Assembly (NCBI GenBank): GCA_949126835.1 | Contig: OX421506.1 | Location: 14,852,284-14,916,283, forward strand | Direction of reading: 5' to 3' | Source of the DNA: Anisus vortex | Lineage: Eukaryota; Mollusca; Gastropoda; Planorbidae | DNA length: 64,000 bases | Shown: one piece after another, positions 41,841-53,310 of the stretch | Layout: each line of letters starts with the position of its first letter | Numbering within the stretch: the stretch's first letter is position 1 | Notes under the pieces: generated by a model | Told to the model about the DNA's origin: nothing | The model's input: the letters and a program-made list of their open reading frames with translations, nothing else | The model's database searches: none | Translations under genes and position numbers: made by a program

Positions 41841-44040
41841 TTCTTGTAGCCTACCTTACCAACGGATACTTATTGGTTCAGAAAGTAACCAGAAAATAAA
41901 TCACTTGGTAGTGGCGCTGAATAAATCAATACTGTCACACGCTGTATGGATGAATCGTGTCGGAACTTATTGAGCGATGCTGATGAACGGAACCTTGTTG
42001 TTCAACCTTGTAGCTAGGGGAAAAAACTGTGATTAAAAACCCTGATCTCATCGTAGTATCACATTCATCAAGTGACGCCGAGACAATGTTGCCCCCAATG
42101 TTTTGACTTAGTTTCTATTCCATTGGAGATTGTTGATCAAAACGACAATACACGTAGGGGAAGTGCGATGGGCAATTTCCTTAAGGTGCCGATGATTACA
42201 TAGTTGTCAAAAAGCTAGTCGACACAAATTAGTGAATTCTTGATTTTAAAAAAAAACTTTTAAAGACCAAGTGAATAGCTTTTTATCAAAATTTAGTTAA
42301 CATTAGATTTTGATAATAAATAGTATATTCAGTATCTTAATGTTAATAAAAATCATTTAAACAAAATATCAAAGATAAATTTTAAGTAATTAGTTCAATA
42401 TTTGCACTTAAATGTGTGTGTTTTTTGGAGGACAAATCCAAATCTCGTAGCCATTTGAGATGATTTTATTTCCGGCAACATTGGAAAGTGACGTAAGAGA
42501 AAGAATTTAGAGTAGGAAAAATGAATATTGTCACGTGTTTTGAATCTATTGCCACATGTTTTGAATCTTTTCCCGGTTCTTATTTTTAACAAAATGGTTA
42601 AATATAGATTTATAGCGTCTATTTTTATTTATTTATTTTCCTTCTCAAACGTCACTGCCTTATGATGCTATTCCAAATCTCGTTCCTTTGAGAAAAACCT
42701 CTTCACTTGTTCTTTAAATAAAAGAACGGAAATAGCATCAACCTTTTTAAGAAGTTTATGAGATGACTGCTGGGGTGTCCATTCGCTCCCCCTAACGACC
42801 ATAACGGTGAAGGGTTTGATGGTGATGATGATGAAAAGATGAAAAATAAAACAATTAAAACAACAACATCAGCAAACAAACATTTAAATAATTTATAGGC
42901 TCTACATAAAAAAATTTCGTCTGTAGCATGTCCTAAATTAAAAGTAAGTTTCAAAACCAACTTTAAATCATTTTAAAAGAATGAATCTGCATTTTTTTCA
43001 TGCCTATCGTCATCATTGCCTATACAAAAAATGAATTCAATCATATCTCTATTAACCTCTATGACCTCTACTGACCTCTATTGACCTTTTTGACCTCTAT
43101 TGATCTCTCTCTGCTTACTAAGTAGGATAGTCTATGTGTTTCCTTAATTAAATTATATCCCAAAAATTAAATGGAATTTACAACGTTAAAATAAAAAAGT
43201 TTGAAAATAGATGACATCCAACACATTTCTTTCCAAGGTTTTCAAAACTCAGTTGTGTTTATCAGTTTATATTGAACAGAAAGAATAGAAATAAAAGTAA
43301 TTACATAATGTTCCGACAGAAGTCCAAAATATATTTGTTTCCTCACATAGTTTTCATTAATCATCATCAACATCATCTTCAATCCCTAGACCGTTGTGTT
43401 CGCTGGAAGGGGGGAGCGAATGGACACCTCAGAAATCAACTTTCTCCTTTTTTGCCTATCTTGAGCGGTTGTCAATAGCTGAGTCAACTGTAGCCCTGTC
43501 CAATACTTTACACTGTCGAACCCAGGCCCCACAAGATGGAGTACAGCCGGTACAACGTACCGGGGCCCATGAGAGTTTAGGGGACCCAGGAAATCCATAA
43601 ATATAAAATGTAAAATTAAACTGGCAATTACGTAAGTATTTTTTTAATTGTTGGTATTAGGCTAAGAGGAGATGCCCCAAAACCTTCTACAATCTCACGT
43701 GACACTGGGGGCCTTTAATTTTAATAGTCTTTGAATGTTTACTTGAACATTTTGTTAAATATGTAACGAAGACTTTAGAAGTAATATATGGCCTAATTAT
43801 TTTCAATAGCATTTAGAATCTCTTTTTTTATTTTTTTCCCTCCAGAGACACTTAAAAATATAGACCTATGTGCCTTACATGCCTACAGTTCTCCCTGTTA
43901 GCTTAGTAGCCTAGGCCTACATACTATATATCGCTACATACTAGTACGGCAGTCAATGCTAGTTAGTCGATCCTTTTACACTTTAACGATCCCCTGTGTG
44001 GTAGCCAAGAGGGGAGATTGAAGGTATCATAATTTTAGAC
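41841..44040. other. Unassigned with two short inverted LINE-tail-like blocks
   Basis: No gene is visible. Blocks at about 42755-42830 (minus) and 43370-43435 (plus) share a ATC repeat followed by GGGGGGAGCGAATGGACACC; they look like 3' ends of the same LINE family in opposite orientation. Confidence 0.45.
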
Positions 44041-44049
44041 AAATTTAAA

Positions 44050-45141
44050 TACACATTATTCAGTTGCAGCCTCAAGAGGTGGAATATACTGTCAAAGCGT
44101 CATGGTATTTCTAGCACCATTTGGCCAGATCGAGTTGAAAGTGTTAAACAATTTGTAGCTCATCTACCAGGGGTTAAGATGGCTTTGGAAGATCTGTTAA
44201 AGCTGAATCTTACTCCAAAAACCAGAAACGAAATCCATGGAGCTATATGTTATGTCGGTTCTTTCACTTGCATCATATTGTCAGTCGTGTGGGACAGTGT
44301 ACTAGTCCCTATTGCCTTCTGCAACAAAGTCATTCAAGCTTGTGATGCGGCTATAGATATGGAAGTTGCAAACATAGAAAGCTTATAATATGCACAATTA
44401 GGGGCTTTGCGAAACAGTTGGAAAGCAATGTGGAATGAAGCTAAGCTTGTTGCAGCCAACCTGCAGATAGAAGTACAATTGTGTAGGAACAGTAATACAA
44501 CTGCCAGAAAAAAAAAACAAGATTTCATGAGGATACACCTGATGAAAATGTAAATGAGATGAATGAAAGAGAAGAATGCCCTGAGGAAGCCCACTTTCGA
44601 AAACACATATTTTATGTTGTATTGAATAGTGTTATTGGAGGGCTTACAGTTTACAGTTCGGTTCAATTCAGTCAAAGATATTTCTGACACACCCAGCTTT
44701 CTTTGGAACTGCCAAAAGATGTCAGAAGAAGACTTGAAATATAAAGCTGCTTAGTTAGCAGAAAATTTAGTATAATGGCTTGAGTTGTGAAGACTTTCTT
44801 CAGGAAATAATTCACCTAACAATTGTTCACAATGCAAATTTCGGTAAAGAACAGTTGGGTGCATTGGAACTGTTAAATGCTTTGGCAAATTCCAAGTTAG
44901 TTAATATTTTTCCTAACATACCTAAGTGTCAGTTTGAGGATGTCCCTTACAGCACCAGCCACAGTATCATGAACAGAGAGGAACTTCAGTAAACTTCATC
45001 AAAAATTACCTTAGGTCCACCATGTGTCAGGATCGCCTGAACAACTTGTCTAGGCTCACTATTGAGTCTGTCATTGCAAGACAAATAAACTTTGACACTG
45101 TAATTGGTAGTTTTGCCAAGAAAAAGGCAGCCCTGTTTTAA
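44050..45141 (+). pseudogene. ZMYM1-like hAT transposase, C-terminal fragment
   Basis: Pieces in order are RVESVKQFVAHLPGVKMALE, YVGSFTCIILSVVWDSV with CNKVIQACDA, then HFRKHIFYVVLNSVIGGLTV, the NFGKEQLGALELLNALANSK dimerisation block, RNFSKLHQK, and an end reading MCQDRLNNLSRLTIESVIA with FDTVIGSFAKKKA. This is the C-terminal third of the same transposase type as at 23803 and 31806, in the same orientation. Many stops interrupt it. It continues just where the middle fragment stops (after HRYDIL), so one old element may have been split by 11 kb of later DNA. Confidence 0.82.
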
Positions 45142-45894
45142 TAAAACTAGTATTTTTCTTCCCTATTTTTTTTCTTTCGTGTAGGCCTATTGATGTATTT
45201 TCTGTTGACTATATCTTTCCACGAAACAGTAAACATTCAAAAGATTAATGATTTGGGTATATTTGTAAATAATTAATGATTCGACAGGCATGCATAAAAT
45301 GCAATTAAGATGTATTTTTATGTACTTTTTTTGTTATCGTACCGTATTGAAAAGTTGTGAAGTTGTTTATCGTTTATACTTTATATAATTAAAATATAAA
45401 CGCATTGAACTTGAAGTCTATTAATTGACTTGATATAATATTGTTATTTATTTATTACAGAGCTTCACCTGTCATAGATATGTCCCCAAATATTATTAAA
45501 TCAAGTAGCTGTGACAACTACAAGTAGCTTACCTTAACATATGTCTCATATTCTCAATTTACTCTCTCAATTTTCACATTCAAATTAATCCAAATAAAAA
45601 TGAATTATGACAAGTTAATCGACAATTGCAAGATCAGTTCTGATTAATACTGAAGCGGAAAAACAACTAAATCTACAATAATTTAAACTAAGAACTATGT
45701 ACTTGATTAATGTATCTTTGTAATAGACCTTTAAGGCTGAGATTGAAGTGATTACAATCTAATGGTAAATGGTAACACTTATGACAGTTTCACAAAATGA
45801 TCCACACACATACCTTTTAAAAAGAGATCTAATTTTTCAAACGCATGTAATACAAATAAATCATCTAGATATGACTAGTGTAAACTAGTGTTAG

Positions 45895-46260
45895 AAAAAA
45901 AAAGTGTGTTGTAGGGGGGGGGGAGGGGCAGAAAAGATCTCGTATCGGCATTTATTTTTTCCTGTCGAGGGCCCTGGTCGAACCAGCATCTCCGCTGACG
46001 GCCTCTCCCACGCCCACCTTCTACCTTGCCCTGGAGGATTTTTTTTGGCAAGTTATTGTGCTGCAACACATGACCGAGCATGTAATTGATGATATTCTGT
46101 CCCACACATACGCATTAGTCCTGTGTTCTACGTAGTAGATTCGAAGTATTTTTCTCATGCATTTATTTTCAAAAGCCTGCAACTTGTTTTCAGTTGCTGA
46201 TAGCAGCGTCCAACTTAGGTCTCACATCCATACAGAATAATTGTTCTGACAAGGGCTAAG
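45895..46260 (-). mobile_element. LINE C-terminal fragment (RTE-like)
   Basis: On the minus strand the frames read MGQNIINYMLGHVLQHNNLP, ILQGKVEGGRGRGRQRRCW, a basic C-terminal tail common in RTE-like ORF2 proteins, preceded by a degenerate piece with the FCMDVRPKLDA stretch. The copy is short and broken. Confidence 0.65.
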
Positions 46261-46455
46261 TAAATTCTGAGCTTTGTCGGGAGACTGATGCTTTTGCTGG
46301 TCGAGATTTTGTTTAGGCGAGCCGTTACCGCCATTTATGTCCAATCCTTGCTCGAATTTCTGGCTCACAGCGTAGGTCTACGGATATGATTTCTGCTAGA
46401 AACAGAATATCGACCAGCAAAAGCATCAGTCTCCCGACAAAGCTCAGATTCTTAA
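46258..46455. repeat. Inverted repeat, about 46 bp arms
   Basis: The arm at 46263-46310 (with CTTTGTCGGGAGACTGATGC) is repeated in reverse complement at 46405-46452 with two or three mismatches, about 95 bp apart. The left arm lies next to the LINE fragment above, so the right arm is probably a second piece of the same LINE in the other direction. Confidence 0.85.
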
Positions 46456-47236
46456 ACATTTGTTGAAGTTGGCGATCTAGTATATATGTTTTATCTAGAT
46501 TAAACTGGTAAGCTATTGGCGTACTATGTGATTTGTGTCATACTAAAGCACCATCATACAAATGCACGAGTAATTTCCATGTTTATTAATTTTATAATAA
46601 AAAGTTACAATTATTAATAAATAAATTATTTTGAAAATTTTGCCTTTCCATTGTGTGGCTTAGCCAGGTTTAGTCGTTAGGTGAAGCGAACTTTAAACTA
46701 AAGGATTCACTTTTTTTTCCAAATTAATAGAAGTACCGAGAATTCGCATCGATTAAATTTTAGAAGAATACCCTATGCCTCCGCCATTTGTGTAATATCG
46801 TATTTTTTTTTTAATTTCACATCCACGATTCATAGCAGCCATTAGTGCTGAAAAACTGGAAAGCTCTTTAAAATGGATTGCATCTACGGCTGATTTCAAG
46901 GACTAGTATCGCCAATTATTTACAGAATGTGAGCGAAAGAACCTGTACAGTGCTGCATTCTTCTTGTTTTAATAGTAAAAGACGAGAAAAATTGCTGAAG
47001 AAATACACAGACAATTTCTGGAGATGGTTAAAAATAAATTGAGTTTCGAATATTTTATCTATTGCGTCTCTGTTGTCCTTATAACAAAACAGCAACTGTG
47101 GTACACCTTAAAGACATCTTATTCAATTCTAATTATGTCCATTCTGTTGTTAATCGACCATGCCCGACACTTATATTAAAAGACAAATGGAATTTCATAA
47201 GAAAAGTTTCTTTCTAGTCTTTTTTTTATACATTTT

Positions 47237-48310
47237 GTTGGCATTTCACTATACACAATATAATGTTTTACTGTACCCAATAAATTGTTTCACTGTACCC
47301 AATAAATTGTTTCACTGTACCCAATATAACTTTTTTACTATACACAATATAATGTTTCACTGTTCACAATAGGCCTATAATGTTTCAGTGTACACAATAT
47401 AATGTTTTACTGTACCCAATAAATTGTTTCACTGTACCCAATAAATTGTTTCACTGTACCCAATAAATTGTTTCACTGTACCCAATAAATTGTTTCACTG
47501 TACCCAATAAATTGTTTCACTGTACCCAATAAATTGTTTCACTGTACCCAATAAATTGTTTCACTGTACCCAATAAATTGTTTCACTGTACCCAATAAAT
47601 TGTTTCACTGTACCCAATAAATTGTTTCACTGTACCCAATAAATTGTTTCACTGTACCCAATATAACGTTTTTACTATACACAATATAATGTTTCACTGT
47701 TCACAATAGGCCTATAATGTTTCAGTGTACACAATATAATGTTTTACTGTACCCAATAAATTGTTTCACTGTACCCAATAAATTGTTTCACTGTACCCAA
47801 TAAATTGTTTCACTGTACCCAATAAATTGTTTCACTGTACCCAATAAATTGTTTCACTGTACCCAATAAATTGTTTCACTGTACCCAATAAATTGTTTCA
47901 CTGTACCCAATAAATTGTTTCACTGTACCCAATAAATTGTTTCACTGTACCCAATAAATTGTTTCACTGTACCCAATAAATTGTTTCACTGTACCCAATA
48001 TAACGTTTTACTATACACAATAAAATGTTTCACTGTTCACAATATAATGTTTCAGTGTACACAATATAATGTTTGACTGTACCCAATATAACGTTTTTAC
48101 TATACACAATATAATGTTTCACTGTTCACAATAGGCCTATAATGTTTCACTGTACACAATATAATGTTCCACTATACCCAATAAATTGTTTCACTGTACC
48201 CAATATATTGTTTCACTGCACCCAATATAACGTTTTACTATACACAATATAATGTTTCGCTGTTCACAATATAATGTTTCGCTGTTCACAATATAATGTT
48301 TCAGTGTAAC
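47237..48310 (+). repeat. 22 bp satellite array with higher-order structure
   Basis: The main unit is AATAAATTGTTTCACTGTAC plus two C bases. Runs of identical units are separated by a marker block of diverged units (ACTATACACAATATAATG, GTTCACAATAGGCCTATAAT). Marker blocks start at about 47327 and 47664 (337 bp apart), then at about 48000 and 48090. Each standard unit holds an AATAAA hexamer on the plus strand. Confidence 0.95.
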
Positions 48311-48680
48311 CAATGTAATATATAAATGTTTATACTGTTTAAAAGTATAAATTATTTAATCCAACATGTTTCTGATTGACTCTGTTCGTCTTTTGTTGTT
48401 ATCACATAAAGAAAAATTTCATGCAAAACTCGAACAATCATTAAATTTAATTTTATTTTTAAATTATACTGTTTTTGTTTTTGTGGCTACCTTCTTTTTA
48501 TTTTTATTCTCTTTGAAATTATCTGAAGCTCAAACAAAAAAAAAAGACGAATAATTATAAACTTTAATAATATTCTTTTTTAATTATCTTGAAGATTCGG
48601 ACATATCTAGGCCAGTGCACTCTAAACTTTTGAATCTTTTCGTTGTCGTTTTTTTTGTTCTAATTTATGGCATTGTCGTA

Positions 48681-48757
48681 TTCATAACAATACCATTATA
48701 TTTTGTTCATAACAATACCATTATATTTTGTTCATAACAATACCATTATATTTTGTG
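48681..48757 (+). repeat. 25 bp tandem repeat, three copies
   Basis: The unit core is TTCATAACAATACCATTATA, repeated with no visible change. Confidence 0.92.
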
Positions 48758-49633
48758 TGTGTCAATGGAATGATTGTAATAGGACTAATGGAAGTAAAGA
48801 CAAAGATTCCTTTTTTTTTAATTTCCTTTGCAGATTTTTTTTTTAAACCATTGTTCTCTATCTATGCAAATATTAATTAGATATCTACAGTTCTTTGTGT
48901 TTGTTCGTATTTCATTTGTGGTTGTTTTTTTTAACATATACAAGTACATTTTCATCTTGCGTTCTGATTTTGTTTGTGTCGCTAGCAGTGGCCTAGAAAC
49001 GGTCATAAGTTATAAGAGCCCCTGTCAGAGAGCGGAGCCAATATGTTTGTTTTCACATTGAAAATTGAATGAAGATTGTTAATAAATTAAATGGATTATA
49101 GATTCTTACATTTGATTCCGAATAATATCCCTTACGAGGTCGATTGTTTAGAATTCTTTAGACATAATGATAAAATTTCAACCATAAAAAAAAAGAAAAT
49201 ATTTAAAGTGTAAGTTTAATTAATAATAAAAGGTTATCGCCTTTAGCTTTATCATTGCTTTTCTTTGATTTGTATAATAAATCCTAAATGCTTGCAGAGC
49301 CTTTACAAGTTTATGTAGCGCCAAAGGGCAAAAGTTTCAGTGCCGCCCCCTTGCATACTGTAACTGCTTGTTTAGTGCTATATTTGCTATATTTAGACTA
49401 CATTTACCGCCTCCCCTGGAAGTGCCGCCCCAGGGCATATGCCCCCCCCCCTCTGCCCTCCCCTATGTCAGAGCACCGAATGCTTGTTGAATTATAAAAC
49501 TTCAAATTTTATGGTAATTGTTTAAAGTTTCATAAACAAAATTTCATTTATTTTTTAAATATATAGCCTTTATTTTTTTGGTTTAAAATTAAGGTGCTGG
49601 TGAAATAATTTAGCTTGCTATTTTGGGCCATTT
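48758..49633. other. AT-rich, unassigned
   Basis: Nothing coding is recognised. A C-rich part at 49400-49470 (with CCGCCCCAGGGCATATGCCC) may be a remnant of a hAT-type end, but no partner end was found. Confidence 0.35.
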
Positions 49634-49800
49634 TATATTATAATATATTACAGACGCTCCTTCTATAAAAAAGATTATTGTGTTCTACTACCATCCGTGG
49701 TCTGAGTCTAGTCTTGCATTTGAATTAGTGTTTTTAATGATGTTCAGTTACTGGCTTTCCTGGCTTGTTCTGGGTTTTCCTGCGTTCCCGGTAATTGAAA
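49634..49800 (-). mobile_element. LINE 3' tail fragment (family B)
   Basis: Minus-strand copy: ATTACAGACGCTCCTTCTAT, CCGTGGTCTGAGTCTAGTCT and GGCTTTCCTGGCTTGTTCTG are complements of the family tail. Confidence 0.75.
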
Positions 49801-49996
49801 TAAAATCCGGGTTATCCGGTTCCCGGGTATCTGGTTCTTCAATCCTTACAATAGAGACGTGTTTATTGAAAGTTGTAAGTTTTTTTTTATGAACTCAATG
49901 GTTGTGCTAGTCATACAGTTGAGTCGTGACGTTAATGAAGGATTCGAAATTAGGTTACACCTGGACCTGATACATCTCGTCGTATAAAAGTAGAGT

Positions 49997-50246
49997 TTTC
50001 CCGTTGGACCAAATTGTTCTATAAGGTCAGTAAAGCAGCGTTAATAAGTTTCTGCGGCCCAAGGCATAATCGGAGGTTGTGTGGCCAGAACAATGCCCAA
50101 CCGTTTTTACTTTACCCCAATAAAAAATCAGGTACCCATCAGATCTGGGTAGACTTAGGGACACCTTCCCAACCCTTGAACAAATCCTAGACTTCGAACC
50201 GACTACCTTCTGTATACCAGCCGAACGCGCTGCCCATCGAGCCCCC
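49997..50246 (-). mobile_element. tRNA-derived SINE (family 2), just upstream of a coding exon
   Basis: Minus-strand copy ending with CAGCCGAACGCGCTGCCCAT, complement of the A-box region. It lies about 85 bp before the splice acceptor of the CD225-like gene, so within its intron. Confidence 0.85.
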
Positions 50247-50335
50247 TTTTCGTCGTAGGGTATGTGTTTAAAAAAAAAAGAAATTATTTAAAAATTGACT
50301 CCAGACATTTTTCTTTCTTTTTTTTGCAGGACACC

Positions 50336-50845
50336 ATGTCAGTGACAACAGAACCTAGCTCGACAGAGACTATAACCTCCAGAGTTAGCTTTCTTAGCTG
50401 TGAGAAAGATTTTGAGGACGATCCGTCGCGGTCATCTACCTCCATAAACATCCTCAGCGTTGAGCGAAGCACAGCAACACAGCCGCTCACCGAAGGAAAC
50501 GCTACTTCTGTTCGAAGTTACACCTCAGCGCCGAACTATATACCCTTCGCTTGCCTTGCCGCATTGCTCAACCCGGTGTTGGGGATTCCCGCTCTGATAT
50601 GCGGCTACCTCTCCAAGAAGAACAAGCGTAGAGGCAGCTCAGCTGCAGCCTCTAAGTACAGCGAACTTGCCTTGTGGCTGAGCATCGTTGCCATAGCAAC
50701 ATCGCTCGTTCTCATGGTCTTCATCGCCTTTTACATCTTTATCATAACGCCCAACATTATTCGAAGTATCAAAGGTTTTTCACTGGAAAGTGAAAATATT
50801 CATCCAGATCTGGACGCTACCACTACGCCATCTTCAATGTCATAA
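50336..50845 (+). CDS. CD225/dispanin-like two-transmembrane protein, last exon
   Basis: A pyrimidine tract and CAG at 50327-50329 form a strong acceptor, and the first ATG of the exon (ACACCATGT) is at 50336, giving 169 residues. Residues 1-69 are a Ser/Thr-rich cytosolic-type tail with no signal peptide. TM1 is about 71-91 (FACLAALLNPVLGIPALICG), a basic loop NKRRGSSAAASKYSE follows, and TM2 is about 112-142. The P-x-LGI-x-AL motif, the loop with A-x3-S and the second hydrophobic span match the CD225 fold of dispanins, which includes IFITM and PRRT members. It probably sits in endosomal or plasma membranes. The exact subgroup is not clear; a non-coding first exon must lie upstream. It is isolated from other genes. 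Confidence 0.8.
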   Translation: MSVTTEPSSTETITSRVSFLSCEKDFEDDPSRSSTSINILSVERSTATQPLTEGNATSVRSYTSAPNYIPFACLAALLNPVLGIPALICGYLSKKNKRRGSSAAASKYSELALWLSIVAIATSLVLMVFIAFYIFIITPNIIRSIKGFSLESENIHPDLDATTTPSSMS

Positions 50846-51215
50846 CTAGATGACATGGAAACTATTGGAACAGATATGCACACAAAAGATTCTTAACTGT
50901 TATCACTATTGGTTTAGATTATTTCAACCTTTCCTAAAATTTAAACATAAAATGTCGGCGATTGAATTAAGGAAGTGCCTCCACAATTTGGTGAACATAG
51001 AGAATTGTATTTACTCTCTAACCCATTGTTTCTTCTACTTTTGTAATACTAAACGGACTTTAAATAAAGTAGCCCTTATACATTTAAACTCTAATTGTAC
51101 GTCCTTTTTATTGCGGGTTTGTAGCTAAACATTCATTACAAATCTATTGTTATAATTGATACATACACTGTGTGTTTATTATGTAATAAAGTGAAGTGAA
51201 CAACAGACATTGTTT
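50846..51215 (+). other. 3' UTR and polyadenylation signals of the CD225-like gene
   Basis: AATAAA occurs near 51062 and again near 51185, so the UTR is about 220 or 350 bp. The region has no repeat similarity. The ORF at 50850-51128 on the same strand lies within the UTR and is not conserved in any recognisable way. Confidence 0.55.
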
Positions 51216-52453
51216 CTAGAAAGGTAAACGATAACTAAACAATATGAGAAACCATTTGGTTTAATTTTCTTTTCATACTTTTATATGGCTAAATGTCAAT
51301 GAAACAATTATATAATATATATAAGCTTATAGAACAAAGAAATGCTTGCAAACAAATGAAATGATGAGTATTGAAATTAAATACTCAAAATAAAGTGTAA
51401 TTTAAATAACATAATTAATGAAATCAGTAATTGAAACGAAAAACTAATTCAAATGAAAGCAATCATAATAAAAGGTAAGCGAATTAGAAAACAATTAGAT
51501 CAACATTTGTTTAGTTAGATTTTAAAACTATACACAGGAATACAAGTAATCAACAAGTCTTCAGGGAAAACTGATAGCGTGAAACACAATTAATAGGTTT
51601 AATAGATGACTTGTCCAAGTTCAAATTGATGCCAAATTACTACATTTTCGCTAAACATTCGATCAATTTACCATAGAGGCATATCTGGTCCTTTATGTAA
51701 CCCTAATTCTGATTGGCAGAGAACAAGCTGTAATAATTAATGGATCTAAACTCTAAACTCTAAATCGTCATTAATAACTGTAAACTCATGGAGTTTGACA
51801 AGGAACTGTTCTAGGGCCCATTCTATTGCTAATTTGTATCAAGGACTTAGCAATGGCATCAACAGAGTAGACAAGGCAGTACGGTTATTTGCAGATGATT
51901 GTACAATTTCCAGGACATAAAAACAGGAAAAAAAAATACTGAAAACTAAAAAAAAAAAACACCTGAATGAATTACAAAATTATAAATCTAATTAGAATGT
52001 CTTTCCACCCAAAAAAAAAAAAAAAGAAAAAGGAACATAAATAACACCTTTCTGTGTTGTGCTTGAGTAAAAATGATTATTTTATTTTAAATATGCTTAA
52101 AGACGGAATTCATGTAGTCAAGTCAAATTTCCATTAGTTTGGATCAAGAAAGTAATCTTATCTTATCTTTTTTGAAAAACATATAACCCAAACTAAATGG
52201 ATAAATTATCATAGAATCCATATAATGATGAAGTAATTAAAAATATATTCAATTATTAGGCTTCAAAAATACGAAATGTAGGCTAATTACTTACTAATTT
52301 AACAAAAAATAATTAAAGCTATAACAAATCTAGAAGAGAGCTGCAAGGTTTATTACTGGTGACTTTTCACAACCGATACATCACTAAACCTACCTAGAAA
52401 CACTGGAGGAAAGACAGGCAAAGAGCAAATTAGTAATAATACATACAGCATTA

Positions 52454-52704
52454 TGGGTCACAGTGACATCGCGTTCGGCTGTTGTACCAAAGGTCCTTTG
52501 TTCAAATCGTGGTGAAGGCTAGAATTTATTGTCGGGTCTGGAGGGTGTCCCTGGGTCTATCCGGCTCTGATGGGTACCATAATTTAGTTGGGGTAAGGTA
52601 GAGGCGTCTGGGCATTGTACTTGCCTTACAATCCCCTAGTATGCGTAGGCCATAGAAACTTTACCGCTGCTTTACCGGCCTAATGGATTAATCTGGTCCG
52701 ACGG
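52454..52704 (+). mobile_element. tRNA-derived SINE (family 2) inside the LINE
   Basis: It runs from GGGTCACAGTGACATCGCGT to GGTCCGACGGCATA. Similar flanks (CATACAGCATTA and CATACACACATTA) look like a slightly altered target duplication of about 12 bp. Confidence 0.85.
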
Positions 52705-52882
52705 CATACACACATTAAACACAATAATAATATGTTACAATGCTAAAAAAGCATAAATATATAAACACTTTTCTCATTGCATTAAGCAAGTACAAATACA
52801 AATACGTTCTCTTTCTTCCCGGGTGTCATCCGGGCATGGAATGGGTTGCCTGAACAAACCAGGAAAACCAATATAACCAATA

Positions 52883-53310
52883 TCTATATATATAAAAAGA
52901 CAGTGTTAAGCCCCGCGAGGATCCCCATTGGTCAATTTGAAAACACGTGTGTCACTGACCTATCTAGGCCTAGCCCAATATACCATCTAATAATTTTTCA
53001 CATCGGACATGTGTCTTCGATAGCTCATTGGTAAACGTAGTGGACTGCTATACGGGTTCGATTCTCCAGTTAGACTATACTTTTTTTTTTCGACAATTAA
53101 TTGTTCAAACTTTTAAAAACAAAAGACATTGTAAATCTATAGGCAATATAGATTTTGTTAAATAAAAATATTTGACAATTTTTTTTACCCTATTACAATA
53201 TTTATTTACTTTCCTAAAAGTATTCAGTAAGTGTAGTTTATAAATGTGTTATCTGCACCCCAGACAGTCCTTTTTTTTTTCACCCGGGCAACGCCGGGCA
53301 ATGTAGCTTG
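52883..53310 (+). mobile_element. Non-autonomous Helitron, 428 bp
   Basis: The start TCTATATATATAAAAAG and the end CTTG match the Helitron pattern (5' TC, 3' CTRR in the standard form, here CTTG). A hairpin CCCGG (53283-53287), loop GCAACG, CCGGG (53294-53298) lies 12 nt before the end. The flanks are A (52882) and T (53311), the usual A/T target without duplication. Its empty-site sequence agrees with other family B LINE copies. A tRNA-like block with GGTTCGATTC (near 53045-53055) sits inside. Confidence 0.75.

Noticed and set aside
47237..48310. CRISPR-like regular array
   Set aside because: Units are contiguous with no unique spacers; this is satellite DNA in an animal genome.
50850..51128. 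92-codon frame after the CD225-like stop
   Set aside because: It lies in the 3' UTR and contains the poly(A) hexamer; no recognisable protein.
52985..53060. Possible tRNA gene
   Set aside because: A and B boxes are visible, but the acceptor stem does not pair and it lies within a Helitron.
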